Of a stretch of DNA of 31,254 nucleotides, positions 14,141 to 24,408 are shown piece after piece (the first letter of the stretch is position 1; every line of letters begins with the position of its first letter). Source of the stretch: JAAZNF01 sp964561025 (GTDB lineage Bacteria; Myxococcota; B64-G9); assembly GCA_964561025.1 (NCBI GenBank), contig CAZLNM010000057.1, forward strand, positions 1-31,254. Reading direction: 5' to 3'. The translations under genes and the position numbers were made by a program. Below the pieces are notes generated by a model. That model was not told the origin of the DNA, did no database searches, and saw only the letters and a list, made by a program, of their open reading frames with translations.

Positions 14141-15785
14141 AGGACCCCTCCCGGCCCGCGGCGCGGCCCAGCCTCCGCCCGCGCCGGGCGATGACGGTGT
14201 CGTGCCGCTCGCTGGCGCGGGGCCGAGGACAGTCCAGGTTGTAGTGCAGGCCGCGGCTCTCGCGGCGCGCCCGGGCGCAGGCAATCACCAGCTCGGCCAC
14301 CATGGCCAGGTTGCGAAGCTCCAGCAGGTCGGGGGTGAGCAGCGTCTTCCAGTAGTACTCCCGGATCTCCTCCTGGACCATGGCGATGCGGCGGGCGGCC
14401 CGCTCCAGACGGCGATCGCTGCGCACGATGCCCACGAAGTTCCACATGCAGCGCCGGATCTCGTCCCAGGTGTGCGAGACCACCACGCTCTCGTCGGAGT
14501 CGGAGGCCTGGCCCGTGTCCCAGGCGCGCGGGGGGCGCCGGAGCGGTGGGGCGCCGCGGATCCACTCGCGGGCGTCCTGGGCCGCCAGGTGGCCGAACAC
14601 CAGGGCCTCCAGCAGGGAGTTCGAGGCCAGGCGGTTGGCGCCGTGGAAGCCGGTGCAGGCCACCTCGCCGATGGCGTACAGGCCGGGCACCGTGGTGCGC
14701 CCGCGCCGATCGGTGCGCACCCCGCCGCAGAAGTAGTGCGCCGCCGGCACCACCGGCAGGGGCTGGCGCCGCATGTCGAGGCCGAACTCCAGGCAGCGCC
14801 GCAGCAGGTTGGGGAAGCGGCGGGCCAGAAAGCGGCCATCCAGCGCGGTCATGTCCAACAGCACGTAGTCGTCGCCGGACTTCTTGAGCTCGAAGTCGAT
14901 GGCCCGGGCCACCACGTCGCGGGTGGCCAGGGAGCCACGGCGGTCATAGCGCTCCAGAAACTCGCTACCGTCGAGGCGCCGCAGCACCCCGCCTTCGCCG
15001 CGCAGCGCCTCGGACAGCAAGAACGACTTGGCCTTGGGGTGGTACAGACAGGTCGGGTGGAACTGCACGAACTCCAGGTTGGCCATCTCGGCGCCCGCCC
15101 GGCAGGCCATGGCCATCCCGTCGCCGGAGGCCACGTCCGGGTTGCTGGTGTAGAGGTACACCTTGCCCGCCCCGCCGGTGGCCAGCACCGTGCAGCGGCC
15201 CAGGATGGTTTCCACCCGGCCGCTCTTGCGATCCAGGGCGTACACCCCCCGGCACACCCGCCCCGCCGGGGTGTCCTCCAGGATCAGGTTGACGGCCAGC
15301 TTGTGAGGTTCGTGGCGGATGGAGGGTGTGGCGCCGGCCCGCCGCGCCAGGGTGCGCATGATCTCGTGGCCGGTGATGTCGCCGGCGTGCAGGATTCGGC
15401 GCTGGGAATGCCCTCCCTCGCGGCCCAGGTCGAAGCGCCGGCCGGCCCGCTGCCGGGAGAAGGGCACGCCCCAGGCCACCAGCTCCCGGATGCGTGCCGG
15501 GCCGGATTGAATACACAGGCGCACGATGTCGGGGTGGCACAGGCCGGCCCCGGCCCGCAGCGTGTCCCGCTCGTGCAGCTCGAAGGAATCCTCCTCGTCC
15601 ATGACCGAGGCGATGCCGCCCTGGGCCTTGTCCGAGGCCGAGGCGCTCTCGTCTCCCTTGGCCAGCACCAGCACCGAGCCGCTGGCGCTGGCGTGCAGGG
15701 CGAAGGTGAGGCCGGCCAGCCCGCCGCCGATCACCAAAAAGTCCGCCGCGTAGGTGCCTTGGCTCTCGTGTGGATGGCGCTTCAT
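14127..15785 (-). CDS. nadB: L-aspartate oxidase (552 aa)
   Basis: NadB is a FAD flavoprotein that oxidises L-aspartate to iminoaspartate, the first step of bacterial NAD synthesis, in partnership with NadA. The FAD-binding GGGLAGL lies near residue 20, followed by SDKAQGGIASV, and a flavoprotein core with ATGGAGKVY, FVQFHPT, VVPAAHYFCGGV and EVACTGFHGANRLASNSLLE. These last two are diagnostic of NadB against succinate dehydrogenase. The C-terminal helical domain is complete. I chose ATG 15785; an upstream in-frame ATG at 15797 would add four residues, and neither has a clear ribosome site. nadA and nadC are not in the window. The gene is divergent from the transglycosylase gene, sharing a short intergenic region of about 96 bases. 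Confidence 0.95.
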   Translation of the reverse strand: MKRHPHESQGTYAADFLVIGGGLAGLTFALHASASGSVLVLAKGDESASASDKAQGGIASVMDEEDSFELHERDTLRAGAGLCHPDIVRLCIQSGPARIRELVAWGVPFSRQRAGRRFDLGREGGHSQRRILHAGDITGHEIMRTLARRAGATPSIRHEPHKLAVNLILEDTPAGRVCRGVYALDRKSGRVETILGRCTVLATGGAGKVYLYTSNPDVASGDGMAMACRAGAEMANLEFVQFHPTCLYHPKAKSFLLSEALRGEGGVLRRLDGSEFLERYDRRGSLATRDVVARAIDFELKKSGDDYVLLDMTALDGRFLARRFPNLLRRCLEFGLDMRRQPLPVVPAAHYFCGGVRTDRRGRTTVPGLYAIGEVACTGFHGANRLASNSLLEALVFGHLAAQDAREWIRGAPPLRRPPRAWDTGQASDSDESVVVSHTWDEIRRCMWNFVGIVRSDRRLERAARRIAMVQEEIREYYWKTLLTPDLLELRNLAMVAELVIACARARRESRGLHYNLDCPRPRASERHDTVIARRGRRLGRAAGREGSFTWP

Positions 15786-15824
15786 GAGCCGCAGCATAGG
15801 AGCGGGCGCGGACCCAGTCAATTG

Positions 15825-15854
15825 TTGCGAGGGCGCGAAGCCGGGTGCTACAAT
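15825..15854 (+). promoter_or_regulatory. Candidate sigma-70 promoter for the transglycosylase operon
   Basis: TTGCGA (15825-15830, 4 of 6 consensus) and TACAAT (15849-15854, 5 of 6) are separated by 18 bases. Transcription would start near 15861. This favours ATG 15882 over GTG 15861 as the start, since the latter would be leaderless. Confidence 0.45.
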
Positions 15855-15881
15855 CCCTCGGTGGCGAAAGGGCTGGACCGA

Positions 15882-16544
15882 ATGGTTCTGCGAGCGGTGG
15901 CAGTGCTTGTCTTTGGCGTGGCGCTCGCGGCGCCGCGCGCGCGGGCCGAAGTGTACAGCTTCGTGGACGAGGAGGGCGTGGTGCACTTCACCAACGTGCC
16001 CACCGACCCGCGCTACCGGCCCATCGACTCGCCCATCCCGCGCAAGAAGACCGCGCCGCCGCCGCGCCGCGCCTCGGCCTACCTGGCCCCGCCGCGCCTG
16101 GTGCGCGACTACGACCACCACATCCTGGAGGCCTCCAAGCGCTACACCATCCCCGTGGCGCTGATCCGGGCGGTGATCACCGTCGAGAGCGCCTTCAATC
16201 CCGCCGCCGTCTCCCACGCCGGGGCGCAGGGGCTGATGCAGCTCATGCCGGGCACCGCCGCCGAGATGGGGGTGCAGGACGTCTTCGACCCGCGCCAGAA
16301 CATCCTGGGCGGCACGCGCTACCTGCGCACGCTGGCCAACACCTTCGACGGCGACATCGTGCTCACCCTGGCCGCCTACAACGCCGGGCATCAGGCGGTG
16401 TTCCGCACCATGTCCATCCCGCCGATCGCCGAAACCCAGAACTACGTGCGGCGGGTGCTGCAGCTCTACCGCTACTTCAAGGGCCTGGACGCGGCTGGCG
16501 CTGGCAAGCCGGCCGCCGCCCCGGAGGAGCCGAAAAAGCCATGA
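15882..16544 (+). CDS. Lytic transglycosylase, SLT domain (220 aa)
   Basis: This is a predicted periplasmic enzyme that cleaves the glycan strands of peptidoglycan. A signal peptide (MVLRAVAVLVFGVALAAPRARA) is followed by a DUF4124-like segment, VYSFVDEEGVVHFTNVP (about 24-40). The transglycosylase domain runs from about 80 to 198. It has catalytic Glu102 in VESAFNPAAVS, then GAQGLMQLMPGTA, NILGGTRYLR and LAAYNAGH, all diagnostic of the SLT family. The C-terminus is a short Pro/Lys tail. The stop overlaps the start of the TPR gene (ATGA), so the two proteins are made together. GTG 15861 is an alternative in-frame start but falls on the predicted transcription start. Confidence 0.93.
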   Translation: MVLRAVAVLVFGVALAAPRARAEVYSFVDEEGVVHFTNVPTDPRYRPIDSPIPRKKTAPPPRRASAYLAPPRLVRDYDHHILEASKRYTIPVALIRAVITVESAFNPAAVSHAGAQGLMQLMPGTAAEMGVQDVFDPRQNILGGTRYLRTLANTFDGDIVLTLAAYNAGHQAVFRTMSIPPIAETQNYVRRVLQLYRYFKGLDAAGAGKPAAAPEEPKKP

Positions 16545-17830
16545 GCGAAGAACCCCGTCCCCCTTCCGAGACGCTCGAGGAAGAAACCGAGGACGAGATC
16601 GACGACGACTTTTTGTACCACCTGTACCAGGGGGGCGAGCTGCTCCAGGCCGGCAAGATGGACGAGGCGCGCGCCCAGTTGGAGAAGGCCTTCGCCATCA
16701 AGCCGCGCAACGCCCGGGGCCAGAACCTGCTGGGGCTGGTGTACTTCAAGCTCGGCCTGTACGCGCGCGCCATCGAGATCTACCGCGGCCTGGTCGAGCG
16801 CTTCCCCCGCGACGTGACCCTGCGCGTGAACCTGGCCATGGTGTACCTCAAGGCCGGCATGCTGCCGGAGGCCGGCATGGAGCTCGAGGCCGCCATTGAG
16901 ATCGAGCCCGGCCACGAGAAGGCGCACCGCACCCTGGGGCTGCTGCTGCTCCGCCAGGGCAAGAAGGACGAGGCCCGGGACCACTTCTCCCGCGCCGGGG
17001 TGACGGGCCTGGAGCGCTTCCTGGAGGGCGCCGGGGCGTCCATGGCGGCGGCTCCGGTCGCGGAGCAGGCCCAGGAGGCCCGGCGGCAGGTGGCCGAGGC
17101 GGCCTCGGAGGGTTTCCGCGAGATCGAGGAGCGGAACTTCCCCTTCCGCGGGCTCGAGAACGCGCCGCCCCGGCCCGCGCCCGCCGAGCCGCCGGCCGGC
17201 GTGGAGAGCTGGTCGGCCGAGGAGCGCGGTCCCCGGGCCTGGTCGAAGCCGCCACCGGTGGAGCCGCCGGAGGTCTTCTCGTTTCGGCCACACGAGTTCT
17301 CCGTGCGTCTTCTGGGCCGCTGCCACGCGCGGCTCTCGCTGCTCGCCTGGCTGGAGGGAGAGGTGCGCATCAGCGCCCTGCAAAAGCGCTTTGGCGGCGA
17401 GCAGACGCAGCACGGTTTCGGCAGCGGCTCCCGGAGCATGGCCCTGCTGGAGGGCGAGGGGCAGGCGATCTTCATGGCGCGTGAGGGCGAGTTCTGGTCG
17501 CTCTCCCATGCTCAGGGCGCGGCCTATTTCAACGAGGAGCTGGTGTGCGCCTTCGGCGACACGTCCTCCTGGGAGAACGGCCGCCTCACGGCCGAGGGCG
17601 GGGCGGACCTGCCCATCTTCCACCTGTTCGGGCCGGCCACGGTGGTCCTGCACACGCGCGGCGCGGTCCGGCGCGTTCCGCTCGAGGGCAAGGCCCTGCT
17701 GCCGGCCGCCCGCCTGGCGGGCTGGTCCGGGAGCCTGGTGCCACGGCTGCTGGCCGGCACCTTGCCCCTGCCCGCGGGGGCCTGGCTCGAGCTCACGGGC
17801 GCGGGCGAGGTGTTTGTGTTGGAGGCATGA
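16541..17830 (+). CDS. TPR protein with C-terminal beta-rich domain (429 aa)
   Basis: This is a predicted cytosolic protein with no signal peptide or membrane helix. An acidic N-terminus (ETLEEETEDEIDDD) leads to about four TPR units in residues 28-165 (for example ARAQLEKAFAIKPRNARGQNLLG and RAIEIYRGLVERFPRDVTLR). A Pro-rich linker (about 175-240) joins these to a C-terminal domain (about 245-429) that is Gly-rich and probably all-beta, with GEGQAIFMAREGEFW and NEELVCAFGDTSSWENGRL. This end resembles the AIM24/tryptophan-RNA-attenuator-like fold in style, but I hold that loosely. It is coupled to the lytic transglycosylase gene by ATGA and lies 25 bases before pgsA. TPR proteins commonly assemble complexes; a cell-wall link is inferred from position only. 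Confidence 0.8.
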   Translation: MSEEPRPPSETLEEETEDEIDDDFLYHLYQGGELLQAGKMDEARAQLEKAFAIKPRNARGQNLLGLVYFKLGLYARAIEIYRGLVERFPRDVTLRVNLAMVYLKAGMLPEAGMELEAAIEIEPGHEKAHRTLGLLLLRQGKKDEARDHFSRAGVTGLERFLEGAGASMAAAPVAEQAQEARRQVAEAASEGFREIEERNFPFRGLENAPPRPAPAEPPAGVESWSAEERGPRAWSKPPPVEPPEVFSFRPHEFSVRLLGRCHARLSLLAWLEGEVRISALQKRFGGEQTQHGFGSGSRSMALLEGEGQAIFMAREGEFWSLSHAQGAAYFNEELVCAFGDTSSWENGRLTAEGGADLPIFHLFGPATVVLHTRGAVRRVPLEGKALLPAARLAGWSGSLVPRLLAGTLPLPAGAWLELTGAGEVFVLEA

Positions 17831-17855
17831 CGCGGTTCGGCCGCCCGGGTGAACC

Positions 17856-18539
17856 ATGAAAGCCACGCTCAAACAAGAGTTCTTCAACCTGCCCAACATG
17901 CTCACCATGGCGCGCATCCTGGTCATCCCGCTGGTGCTGGTGTTCGTGTACTTCGAGAGCCGGGTGAACTCCTTCATCGCCGCCGCGCTGTTCGCCGCCG
18001 CCTCCATCACCGACTTCTTCGACGGCTGGCTGGCGCGCCACCGGGGACAGACCACCGTTCTGGGGAAGTTTTTGGACCCGCTGGCCGACAAGCTCATCAC
18101 CATGTCCACCCTGGTCATGCTGGTCCCGCTGGGCCGCATCCCCGCCTGGGTGGTGGTGCTGCTGCTGGCGCGGGAGCTGTCCATCACCGGGCTGCGCAGC
18201 ATCGCCTCGACCGAGGGGATGGTCATCGCCGCCGGTCAGCAGGGCAAGTGGAAGACCGCCTTCCAGCTCATCGGCATCCTGGGCCTGCTGGTGCACTACC
18301 GCTATCCCATCGCCCTGGTCACGCCCTTCTTGCATGACCTGGTGGCCGGGACCTGGCTCCACCGCTTGCTCAGCGAGGCGGGCATCCCGCTGCGGCCGTG
18401 GGTCGACTTCCACGTGGTGGGCCTGTGGCTCATCTACCTGTCGCTGTTCTTCTCCATCTTCAGCGCCGCCCAGTACATCGCCGCCTTTGTCAAAGAACTC
18501 GATCGCCGGGATGCCCTCCGCAAGGAAGGAAAGGCATGA
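17856..18539 (+). CDS. pgsA: CDP-diacylglycerol--glycerol-3-phosphate 3-phosphatidyltransferase (227 aa)
   Basis: This inner-membrane enzyme makes phosphatidylglycerol phosphate, the committed step to phosphatidylglycerol and cardiolipin. The CDP-alcohol phosphotransferase signature D-G-x2-A-R-x8-G-x3-D-x3-D is complete: Asp56-Gly57 to Ala60-Arg61, Gly70, Asp74 and Asp78. LPNMLTMARI near the N-terminus is typical of PgsA. Multiple membrane helices follow. The protein is some 30 residues longer than the usual 180-200, with the extra mostly around 150-180 (LHDLVAGTWLHRLLSEAGI). ATG 17856 has a G-rich upstream region. The stop overlaps the next lipoprotein start (ATGA). Confidence 0.93.
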   Translation: MKATLKQEFFNLPNMLTMARILVIPLVLVFVYFESRVNSFIAAALFAAASITDFFDGWLARHRGQTTVLGKFLDPLADKLITMSTLVMLVPLGRIPAWVVVLLLARELSITGLRSIASTEGMVIAAGQQGKWKTAFQLIGILGLLVHYRYPIALVTPFLHDLVAGTWLHRLLSEAGIPLRPWVDFHVVGLWLIYLSLFFSIFSAAQYIAAFVKELDRRDALRKEGKA

Positions 18540-19015
18540 GGGTGGCTTGCCGTCTTGTGGCCGGGAGCGTTCTTGCGCTCTTTGCGGCCGGTTGTGGCGG
18601 CGGTGGCCCGGAGCCGGAGCCGCTGGTATGCGCCGCCGGAGAGCTGCGTTACCGCGGAGAACTCGCCGGCTCGATGGTGGAGGGCGTGTTGCCGGTGGCC
18701 GGCCAGGTCATCGAGAACACCGCCTCGCCGGACGGCTGCCTGCTGCGGGTGTACCTGGATCCGAGCGGCCGGGCGGAGTTCACCTGGCCGGATCCCATCG
18801 CGACCGGCACGCCCGCCTCCGCCTCGGGCTCGCTCAACCTGGCGGCGCGCGGGCTGTTCAACGTGGGGAACTGTTCGACCGAGGGTCTGCCTTCGGAAGT
18901 CACGCTGTCCGAGGGTGGCGCGCGCTATAGGCTGCGCTCGCTTCGGGAGGCCCCGTACTGCTCCGGCGCGGCGAAGGAAGGCGAGATCGAAGGGTGCGTC
19001 TCGTTCGTCCGTTGA
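18536..19015 (+). CDS. Lipoprotein of unknown function (159 aa)
   Basis: ATG 18536 overlaps the pgsA stop and is preceded by a GGAAGGAAAGG purine stretch. The signal peptide ends at lipobox FAAGC (Cys20), followed by Gly/Pro/Glu. The mature part is probably beta-rich with Ser/Gly/Ala-rich strands (SASGSLNLAARGLFNVG, LPSEVTLSEGGARYRLRS) and five Cys that could form disulfides. I recognise no family. It is the last gene of the transglycosylase-TPR-pgsA group. No clear terminator follows; the downstream sequence includes a run of eight T without a strong stem before it. Confidence 0.75.
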   Translation: MRVACRLVAGSVLALFAAGCGGGGPEPEPLVCAAGELRYRGELAGSMVEGVLPVAGQVIENTASPDGCLLRVYLDPSGRAEFTWPDPIATGTPASASGSLNLAARGLFNVGNCSTEGLPSEVTLSEGGARYRLRSLREAPYCSGAAKEGEIEGCVSFVR

Positions 19016-19128
19016 ACCCAAAAATCGGCGTCGATGCAGCAAGAAACGTTCGATAGCGGCCGCGCTGTCGCACCTGGGCCAAGTTTGTAACTTTTTTTTC
19101 GCACTCCAAAGAGCCAGCCAGGACCAAG

Positions 19129-19152
19129 TATAATTCCGCGCCAGAGAATTAT
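19129..19152. promoter_or_regulatory. Perfect TATAAT inside a 7-bp inverted repeat
   Basis: TATAAT at 19129-19134 is an exact -10 hexamer, overlapping the left arm of ATAATTC (19130-19136) / GAATTAT (19146-19152). No -35 is visible at 15-19 bases upstream. It could be a promoter/operator for the small protein at 19239 or a hairpin ending the upstream operon. The rest of 19016-19238 is AT-rich with no gene. Confidence 0.3.
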
Positions 19153-19238
19153 GCTTTTATTCCAATGAAGTACCAGTCAGACCATCGAGTGGCGTCTTAC
19201 GAATTCCATGGCATGAAGTTTGCTTTCACGTCTGTTCG

Positions 19239-19478
19239 ATGGCGCCGCTTCACTCCATCCTCTCATCGCTCGTCGCCGCCCCGGTGGCCGGGGAACCCGG
19301 GGCCGGGCAGGACGGCCTGCTGGGGGTGGCGGTGGCGCTCCTTTTCGTTGCGCTGTTGCTGCTGACTTTCCTGCTGGTGCAGCGCTTCGCCCGCTGGCTC
19401 GAACAGCGACTCTCCGGTGGCCTGCGGCGCATCCCGAGCGGGATGGAAAAGACGCCCGAGAACGGCCACTCCGTGTAG
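19239..19478 (+). CDS. Small single-pass membrane protein (79 aa)
   Basis: This short ORF has strongly G/C-biased third positions, which supports real coding although no ribosome site is evident before ATG 19239. Residues about 27-48 form one hydrophobic helix (GLLGVAVALLFVALLLLTFL), followed by a basic juxtamembrane stretch (QRFARWLEQRLSGGLRR) and a short tail. It stands alone between the pgsA group and a repeat-bearing region. Its function is unknown. It could be a regulator or a component of a membrane complex, or a decayed gene. Confidence 0.5.
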   Translation: MAPLHSILSSLVAAPVAGEPGAGQDGLLGVAVALLFVALLLLTFLLVQRFARWLEQRLSGGLRRIPSGMEKTPENGHSV

Positions 19479-19561
19479 CGTTCCAGAGCGCCCGAAGAAG
19501 ATTCACTCACAAGACAAACCTTTGTTCTACGCCAACAATGTTGGGGGAAAGCGCTGGATTC

Positions 19562-19591
19562 GGCAAGGGAGCGCGCCCCCTTGAACCCCCC
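19562..19591. repeat. Solo B module of the palindromic repeat
   Basis: GGCAAGGGAGCGCGCCCCCTTGAACCCCCC matches the B module of the 5604 and 6915 elements, with CAAGGG pairing to CCCTTG. There is no adjoining A module in the same orientation. Confidence 0.6.
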
Positions 19592-19744
19592 GAGAGGAAT
19601 CGCTGACAAGAAGAATTGCCGAAAAGGCGCTGATGGTAGGGAGGAAGAGGCAAGGAGAACAGAAGATAAGGGCCTAAGAAGATCACTACTGACACGAGAA
19701 ATCGTGCGGATTCGAGGGTATCCTTGGAGGCGGGTTTCTTCTGC

Positions 19745-19774
19745 GATTTTCCATTAGTAGAAGGTTTTTCTCGG
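19745..19774. repeat. Diverged A module, inverted
   Basis: The TTTTCC, TTAG, AGAAGGTTTTTC and CGG blocks match the reverse complement of the A module at 5640 and 6955. No B palindrome is attached on the expected side. Confidence 0.5.
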
Positions 19775-19857
19775 GGATTTTCCCTGTCAGAAGTTCTTTC
19801 CGGGGTTCCTTCTGGTGGCGGTCCAAAAAGTAACCCCCTTTGCAAGCATTCTGCATC

Positions 19858-20676
19858 TTACCTGCGGCGGATGGCGCCGGCGATGTCCTCGTGCTGGTTG
19901 CGGCCGGAGGCGAGCAGGATGCGCCCGATGCGCTCGCCGGACAGCGACTCGGCCAGCGAGATCTTCTTGCCATCGAGGTCACAGAGCATGCCCCCGGCGG
20001 CCTCCAGGATGACCGCGCCCGCGGCCACGTCCCACACGTGCACGTTGCCGAGCACGGCGCCGCTGGCCGCCCCCCGGGCCACGTACACCAGGTGGGCGGC
20101 GGTGGAGCCGAGCGAGCGGATCTTGCCCGGGAAGCTCGTGACAAAGTCCGAATGAAACCGGCTGTAGGTGAGCAGCAGCGACTCGTCGTCGATGGGCTCG
20201 TTGCGGACCCGGATGGTGCGGTCGTTGAGTTGCGCCGGGCCGCCCGCGATGGCGCTGTAGAGCTCGCCCGTCACGGGCAAGAACACCGTGCCCAGGACCG
20301 GACGCTCGCCGAAAAACAGGGCGATCGCCACACCCCACACCGGCAAGCCGACGCAGAAGCTGGCGGTGCCGTCCACCGGATCCACTACCCACAGCGGCCC
20401 GGAGCGTTCCTGCGGCACCTCGTCCCCCTCCTCGCCCAGGAACTGGTGCTCGGGGTAGTTCTGGCGCACCTCGTTGCGGATGAAGTCCTGCACCGCCAGG
20501 TCGGCCTCGGTCACCAGGTCGTGGTCGAAGCGCAACGTGGGCGAGGCGCGGCCGAAGTAGGACAGGGCCAGCGTCCCGGCGGCCCGGGTCAGGCCCTTGG
20601 CGAAGCCCAGGATGCCCTGCAACTCCTGGGCGGAGATCTTGGCGGGAGGTGCGGCCAACGGTTTCTTGGGGGACAT
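19858..20676 (-). CDS. Inositol-monophosphatase-family phosphatase (272 aa)
   Basis: This is a predicted metal-dependent sugar or inositol phosphatase. ATG 20676 follows AGGAGG at 6-base spacing, giving MSPKKPLAAPPAKIS. The family's metal-binding blocks are present: LVTEADLAVQDFI, FLGEEGDE (Glu-Glu), DPVDGTASFCVGLPVWGV, and WDVAAGAVILEAAGG near the C-terminus. Length is normal. Bacterial members act on inositol-1-phosphate, fructose-1,6-bisphosphate, adenosine 3',5'-bisphosphate or histidinol phosphate; the sequence does not decide which. The IMPase-typical N-terminal block DPVDGT followed by SFCVGLP differs slightly from the usual N-F-x-H-G-x-P, with Ser-Phe-Cys-Val. It is divergent from the histidine kinase gene with 127 bases between. 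Confidence 0.88.
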   Translation of the reverse strand: MSPKKPLAAPPAKISAQELQGILGFAKGLTRAAGTLALSYFGRASPTLRFDHDLVTEADLAVQDFIRNEVRQNYPEHQFLGEEGDEVPQERSGPLWVVDPVDGTASFCVGLPVWGVAIALFFGERPVLGTVFLPVTGELYSAIAGGPAQLNDRTIRVRNEPIDDESLLLTYSRFHSDFVTSFPGKIRSLGSTAAHLVYVARGAASGAVLGNVHVWDVAAGAVILEAAGGMLCDLDGKKISLAESLSGERIGRILLASGRNQHEDIAGAIRRR

Positions 20677-20803
20677 GGAGGGCCTCCTCGGTTTTTCGGC
20701 CGCTGTTTCGGGGCGGCCGGTCTGGATTACCACGACGCTGACACGAGGTCGAAGCAAAATCTTCGAGTTGCCACCTCCACCGGGGCGGTGGTAGGAGAAG
20801 ACC

Positions 20804-22962
20804 GTGAATCTCGAAGCCCAGAGCGGCCTGCTGGCGGCGATCGTGAGTGTGGCCGTCGGCATCTCGGCCCTGCTGCGCGGCCGGCGGGTGCAGACCAACG
20901 TGCTGTTCACCGTGTTCTCGGCCAACCTGGTGCTCCATTTCCTGGCGGCGTTCTTTCACCGCATCAGCGGCCGGAGCATCTGGTTCCAGGCCGATCTGGC
21001 GGCGGCCGCCGCGCTGCCGGTGACGGCGCTTCTGTTCTTCGGAAACTTCCTGTGGCGCGACCCGCGGCGGGTGAAGCCGTTCCTGCTCGCTGCTGCCGCC
21101 CTGTCGTCGCTGCTCATCGTCTTCCTGATCACCCCCTGGAGCCAGAACGACATCAGCGTCGCGCTGGTGGTGGGGTATGCCTTCGCCGGGCTGTACCTGT
21201 GCGCGGCCTTCATCTACGCGCGGCGGCGCGAGATCCAGTCGCCGCGGGAACGGACCTGGCTCCGCTATCTCTTGGTGGTCTTGCTGGCGGCGGTGACCTT
21301 CGTGCTGCTCGGGATCCTGCCCGGCCCGCTGGGATTTTTGCGCGCCTGGGGAGACCTGGTGGCCATCTTCTTTCTGTACTTCATCAGCCAGAGCCTGGTG
21401 AAGTACCGCCTGCTGGATCTCCAGGAGATGCTGGGCCGCGGCCTGGTCCTCATCGCCGTCTCCTTGATCCTGGCGGTGGTGTTCTGGGTGCTGGTGTACT
21501 GGACCGGGGGGTCGGCGGACTTTCCCCTGTTCCACATCTTCGTCGGCTCGTTCGTCATCCTGATCCTGTTCGAGCCGGTGCGCGACAAGCTGGAGAGCAG
21601 CCCGCGCCGGTTGCTCTCGCGCGAGGGGCACGAGGTGCGCCGGCGCCTGGAGGAGCTGCGGCGCGACATCGCCACCCGGCTCGATCCCCGGCAGATGAGC
21701 GAGGCCATCCTGGAGGCCATGTTCCAGACCCTGCGCCAGAACGCGGTCTCGGTGTACCTCCAGGACGAGGGCGGGGCCTCCTACCGGCGCATCGGCTTCC
21801 GCGGGCCGGAGCCCCCGCTGCGGCTGGACGTGGCGGCCCACCGCACCTTCTTCGAGCAGCTGCGCAAGACCCCGACGGTGATCCTGGCGGAGACCTTCGA
21901 GCAGCGCCTGGCCGACGGCGGCGTGCTGGCCGAGGCGGAATCCCCGGAGGACGTCAAGCGCGCGCGCCAGGTGCTGGAGACCCTGGCGGCCATCAAGGCC
22001 GGCGCCTGCGTCCCCTTCGTGGGCCAGAAGAACGAGATCCTGGGCCTGTGGTTCTTCCACGACCCGGCCGCGGCCGAGGGCTACTCCACCGTGGAGATCG
22101 CCTCCCTGATGGCGGTGGCCGAGCAGGCGGCGGTGGTGATCGAGAACTCGCGCGTGCTGGCCCGGGTGCGCGAGCGGGACCGGCTGGCGGTGCTGGGGCA
22201 GATGGCGGCGGGCCTGGCCCACGAGATCCGCAACCCGCTGGGCGCCATCAAGGGCGCGGCCCAGTACCTGGATCCGGCCGCGGTGGGGGAGGACGCCTCC
22301 GAGTTCCTGAAGATCATCATCGAGGAGACCGACCGCCTCAACCAGGTCGTGGACCAGTTCCTCGACTACGCCCGGCCGCTCAAGGCGACACAGTCCGCCA
22401 TCGACCTGAACGAGGTGGTGAGCCACACCCTGAAGCTGTTTTCGCCGACGCTGCCGGCCAGCGTGACGCTCAAGACCGAGCTTTCATCGGACCTGCCGGC
22501 CCTGGAGGGAAACGCCCAGCAGCTCACCCAGGTCTTCCTCAACCTGCTGCGCAACGCCCTGGAGGCCACGCCGGAGGGAGGTTGCATCACCGTGCGCACC
22601 TTGCGCACCCGGGACCACTCGGAGTTCTGGGCGGGCTCGGCGCTGCGCGCCGGGGCGGTGCAGCTGGAGGTCCAGGACACCGGCAAGGGCATCCCGCCCG
22701 AGGCGCTCGAGCGCATCTTCGTGCCCTTCTACACCACCAAGGAGCGCGGCACCGGGCTGGGGCTGGCCATCTGCCAGCGCCTGATCGAGAACCACAACGG
22801 AGAAATCCGGGTGTGGTCCCGCCTGGGGGAGGGATCCATCTTTCGCGTGTTCTTGCCCGCGCGCGCTCCGGCGGAGGCGACCGTTCGTGCCGGGGCCGAG
22901 GCGCCGGCCCGAGCCGAGGGCGGCGACTTGCCGTTCCCTTCCAGTCGTGATAGGGGGCAGCC

Positions 22963-22966
<4 letters not shown>
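20804..22966 (+). CDS. Membrane sensor histidine kinase, multi-TM plus GAF (720 aa)
   Basis: This is the sensor half of a two-component system. GTG 20804 follows TAGGAG at good spacing. Residues 1-260 contain about seven or eight membrane helices. A GAF-like region (about 275-455) precedes the HisKA domain, with phospho-acceptor His473 in GLAHEIRNPLGAIKGAAQYL. The ATPase domain has NLLRNALEAT (N box), DTGKGIPPEALERIF (G1) and ERGTGLGLAICQRL (G2). This N-terminal layout is like that of PrsK kinases of exopolysaccharide/PEP-CTERM systems, but no such genes are nearby. The last 40 residues are an Ala/Arg/Glu-rich tail. The stop overlaps the regulator start (ATGA), confirming the pair. Confidence 0.95.
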
Positions 22967-24345
<1,379 letters not shown>

Positions 24346-24408
24346 CCGGCGGCCCGGGGTCTGTTAACTGTTCTCAAAACTGTGGATTTTCGTCAGCGGA
24401 GGCGCACG

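Larger units (their letters stand above)
19479..19857. other. Gene-free region with repeat modules
   Basis: These 379 bases separate the small membrane protein from the IMPase gene (convergent). They contain a B palindrome at 19562-19591 and a diverged, oppositely oriented A module at 19745-19774. The stretch 19600-19740 is purine-rich with no gene or structure I can support. The apparent minus-strand frame across it is made of repeat modules. Confidence 0.65.

Noticed and set aside
19507..19845. Minus-strand 112-codon frame between the small membrane gene and the IMPase gene
   Set aside because: It consists of repeat modules A and B in translation plus low-complexity sequence, with no ribosome site and poor third-position bias.
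19840..22950. Very long plus-strand frame overlapping the IMPase and kinase genes
   Set aside because: It runs antisense to the IMPase gene and out of frame with the kinase, with Gly/Arg/Pro-rich content. It is a high-GC shadow.
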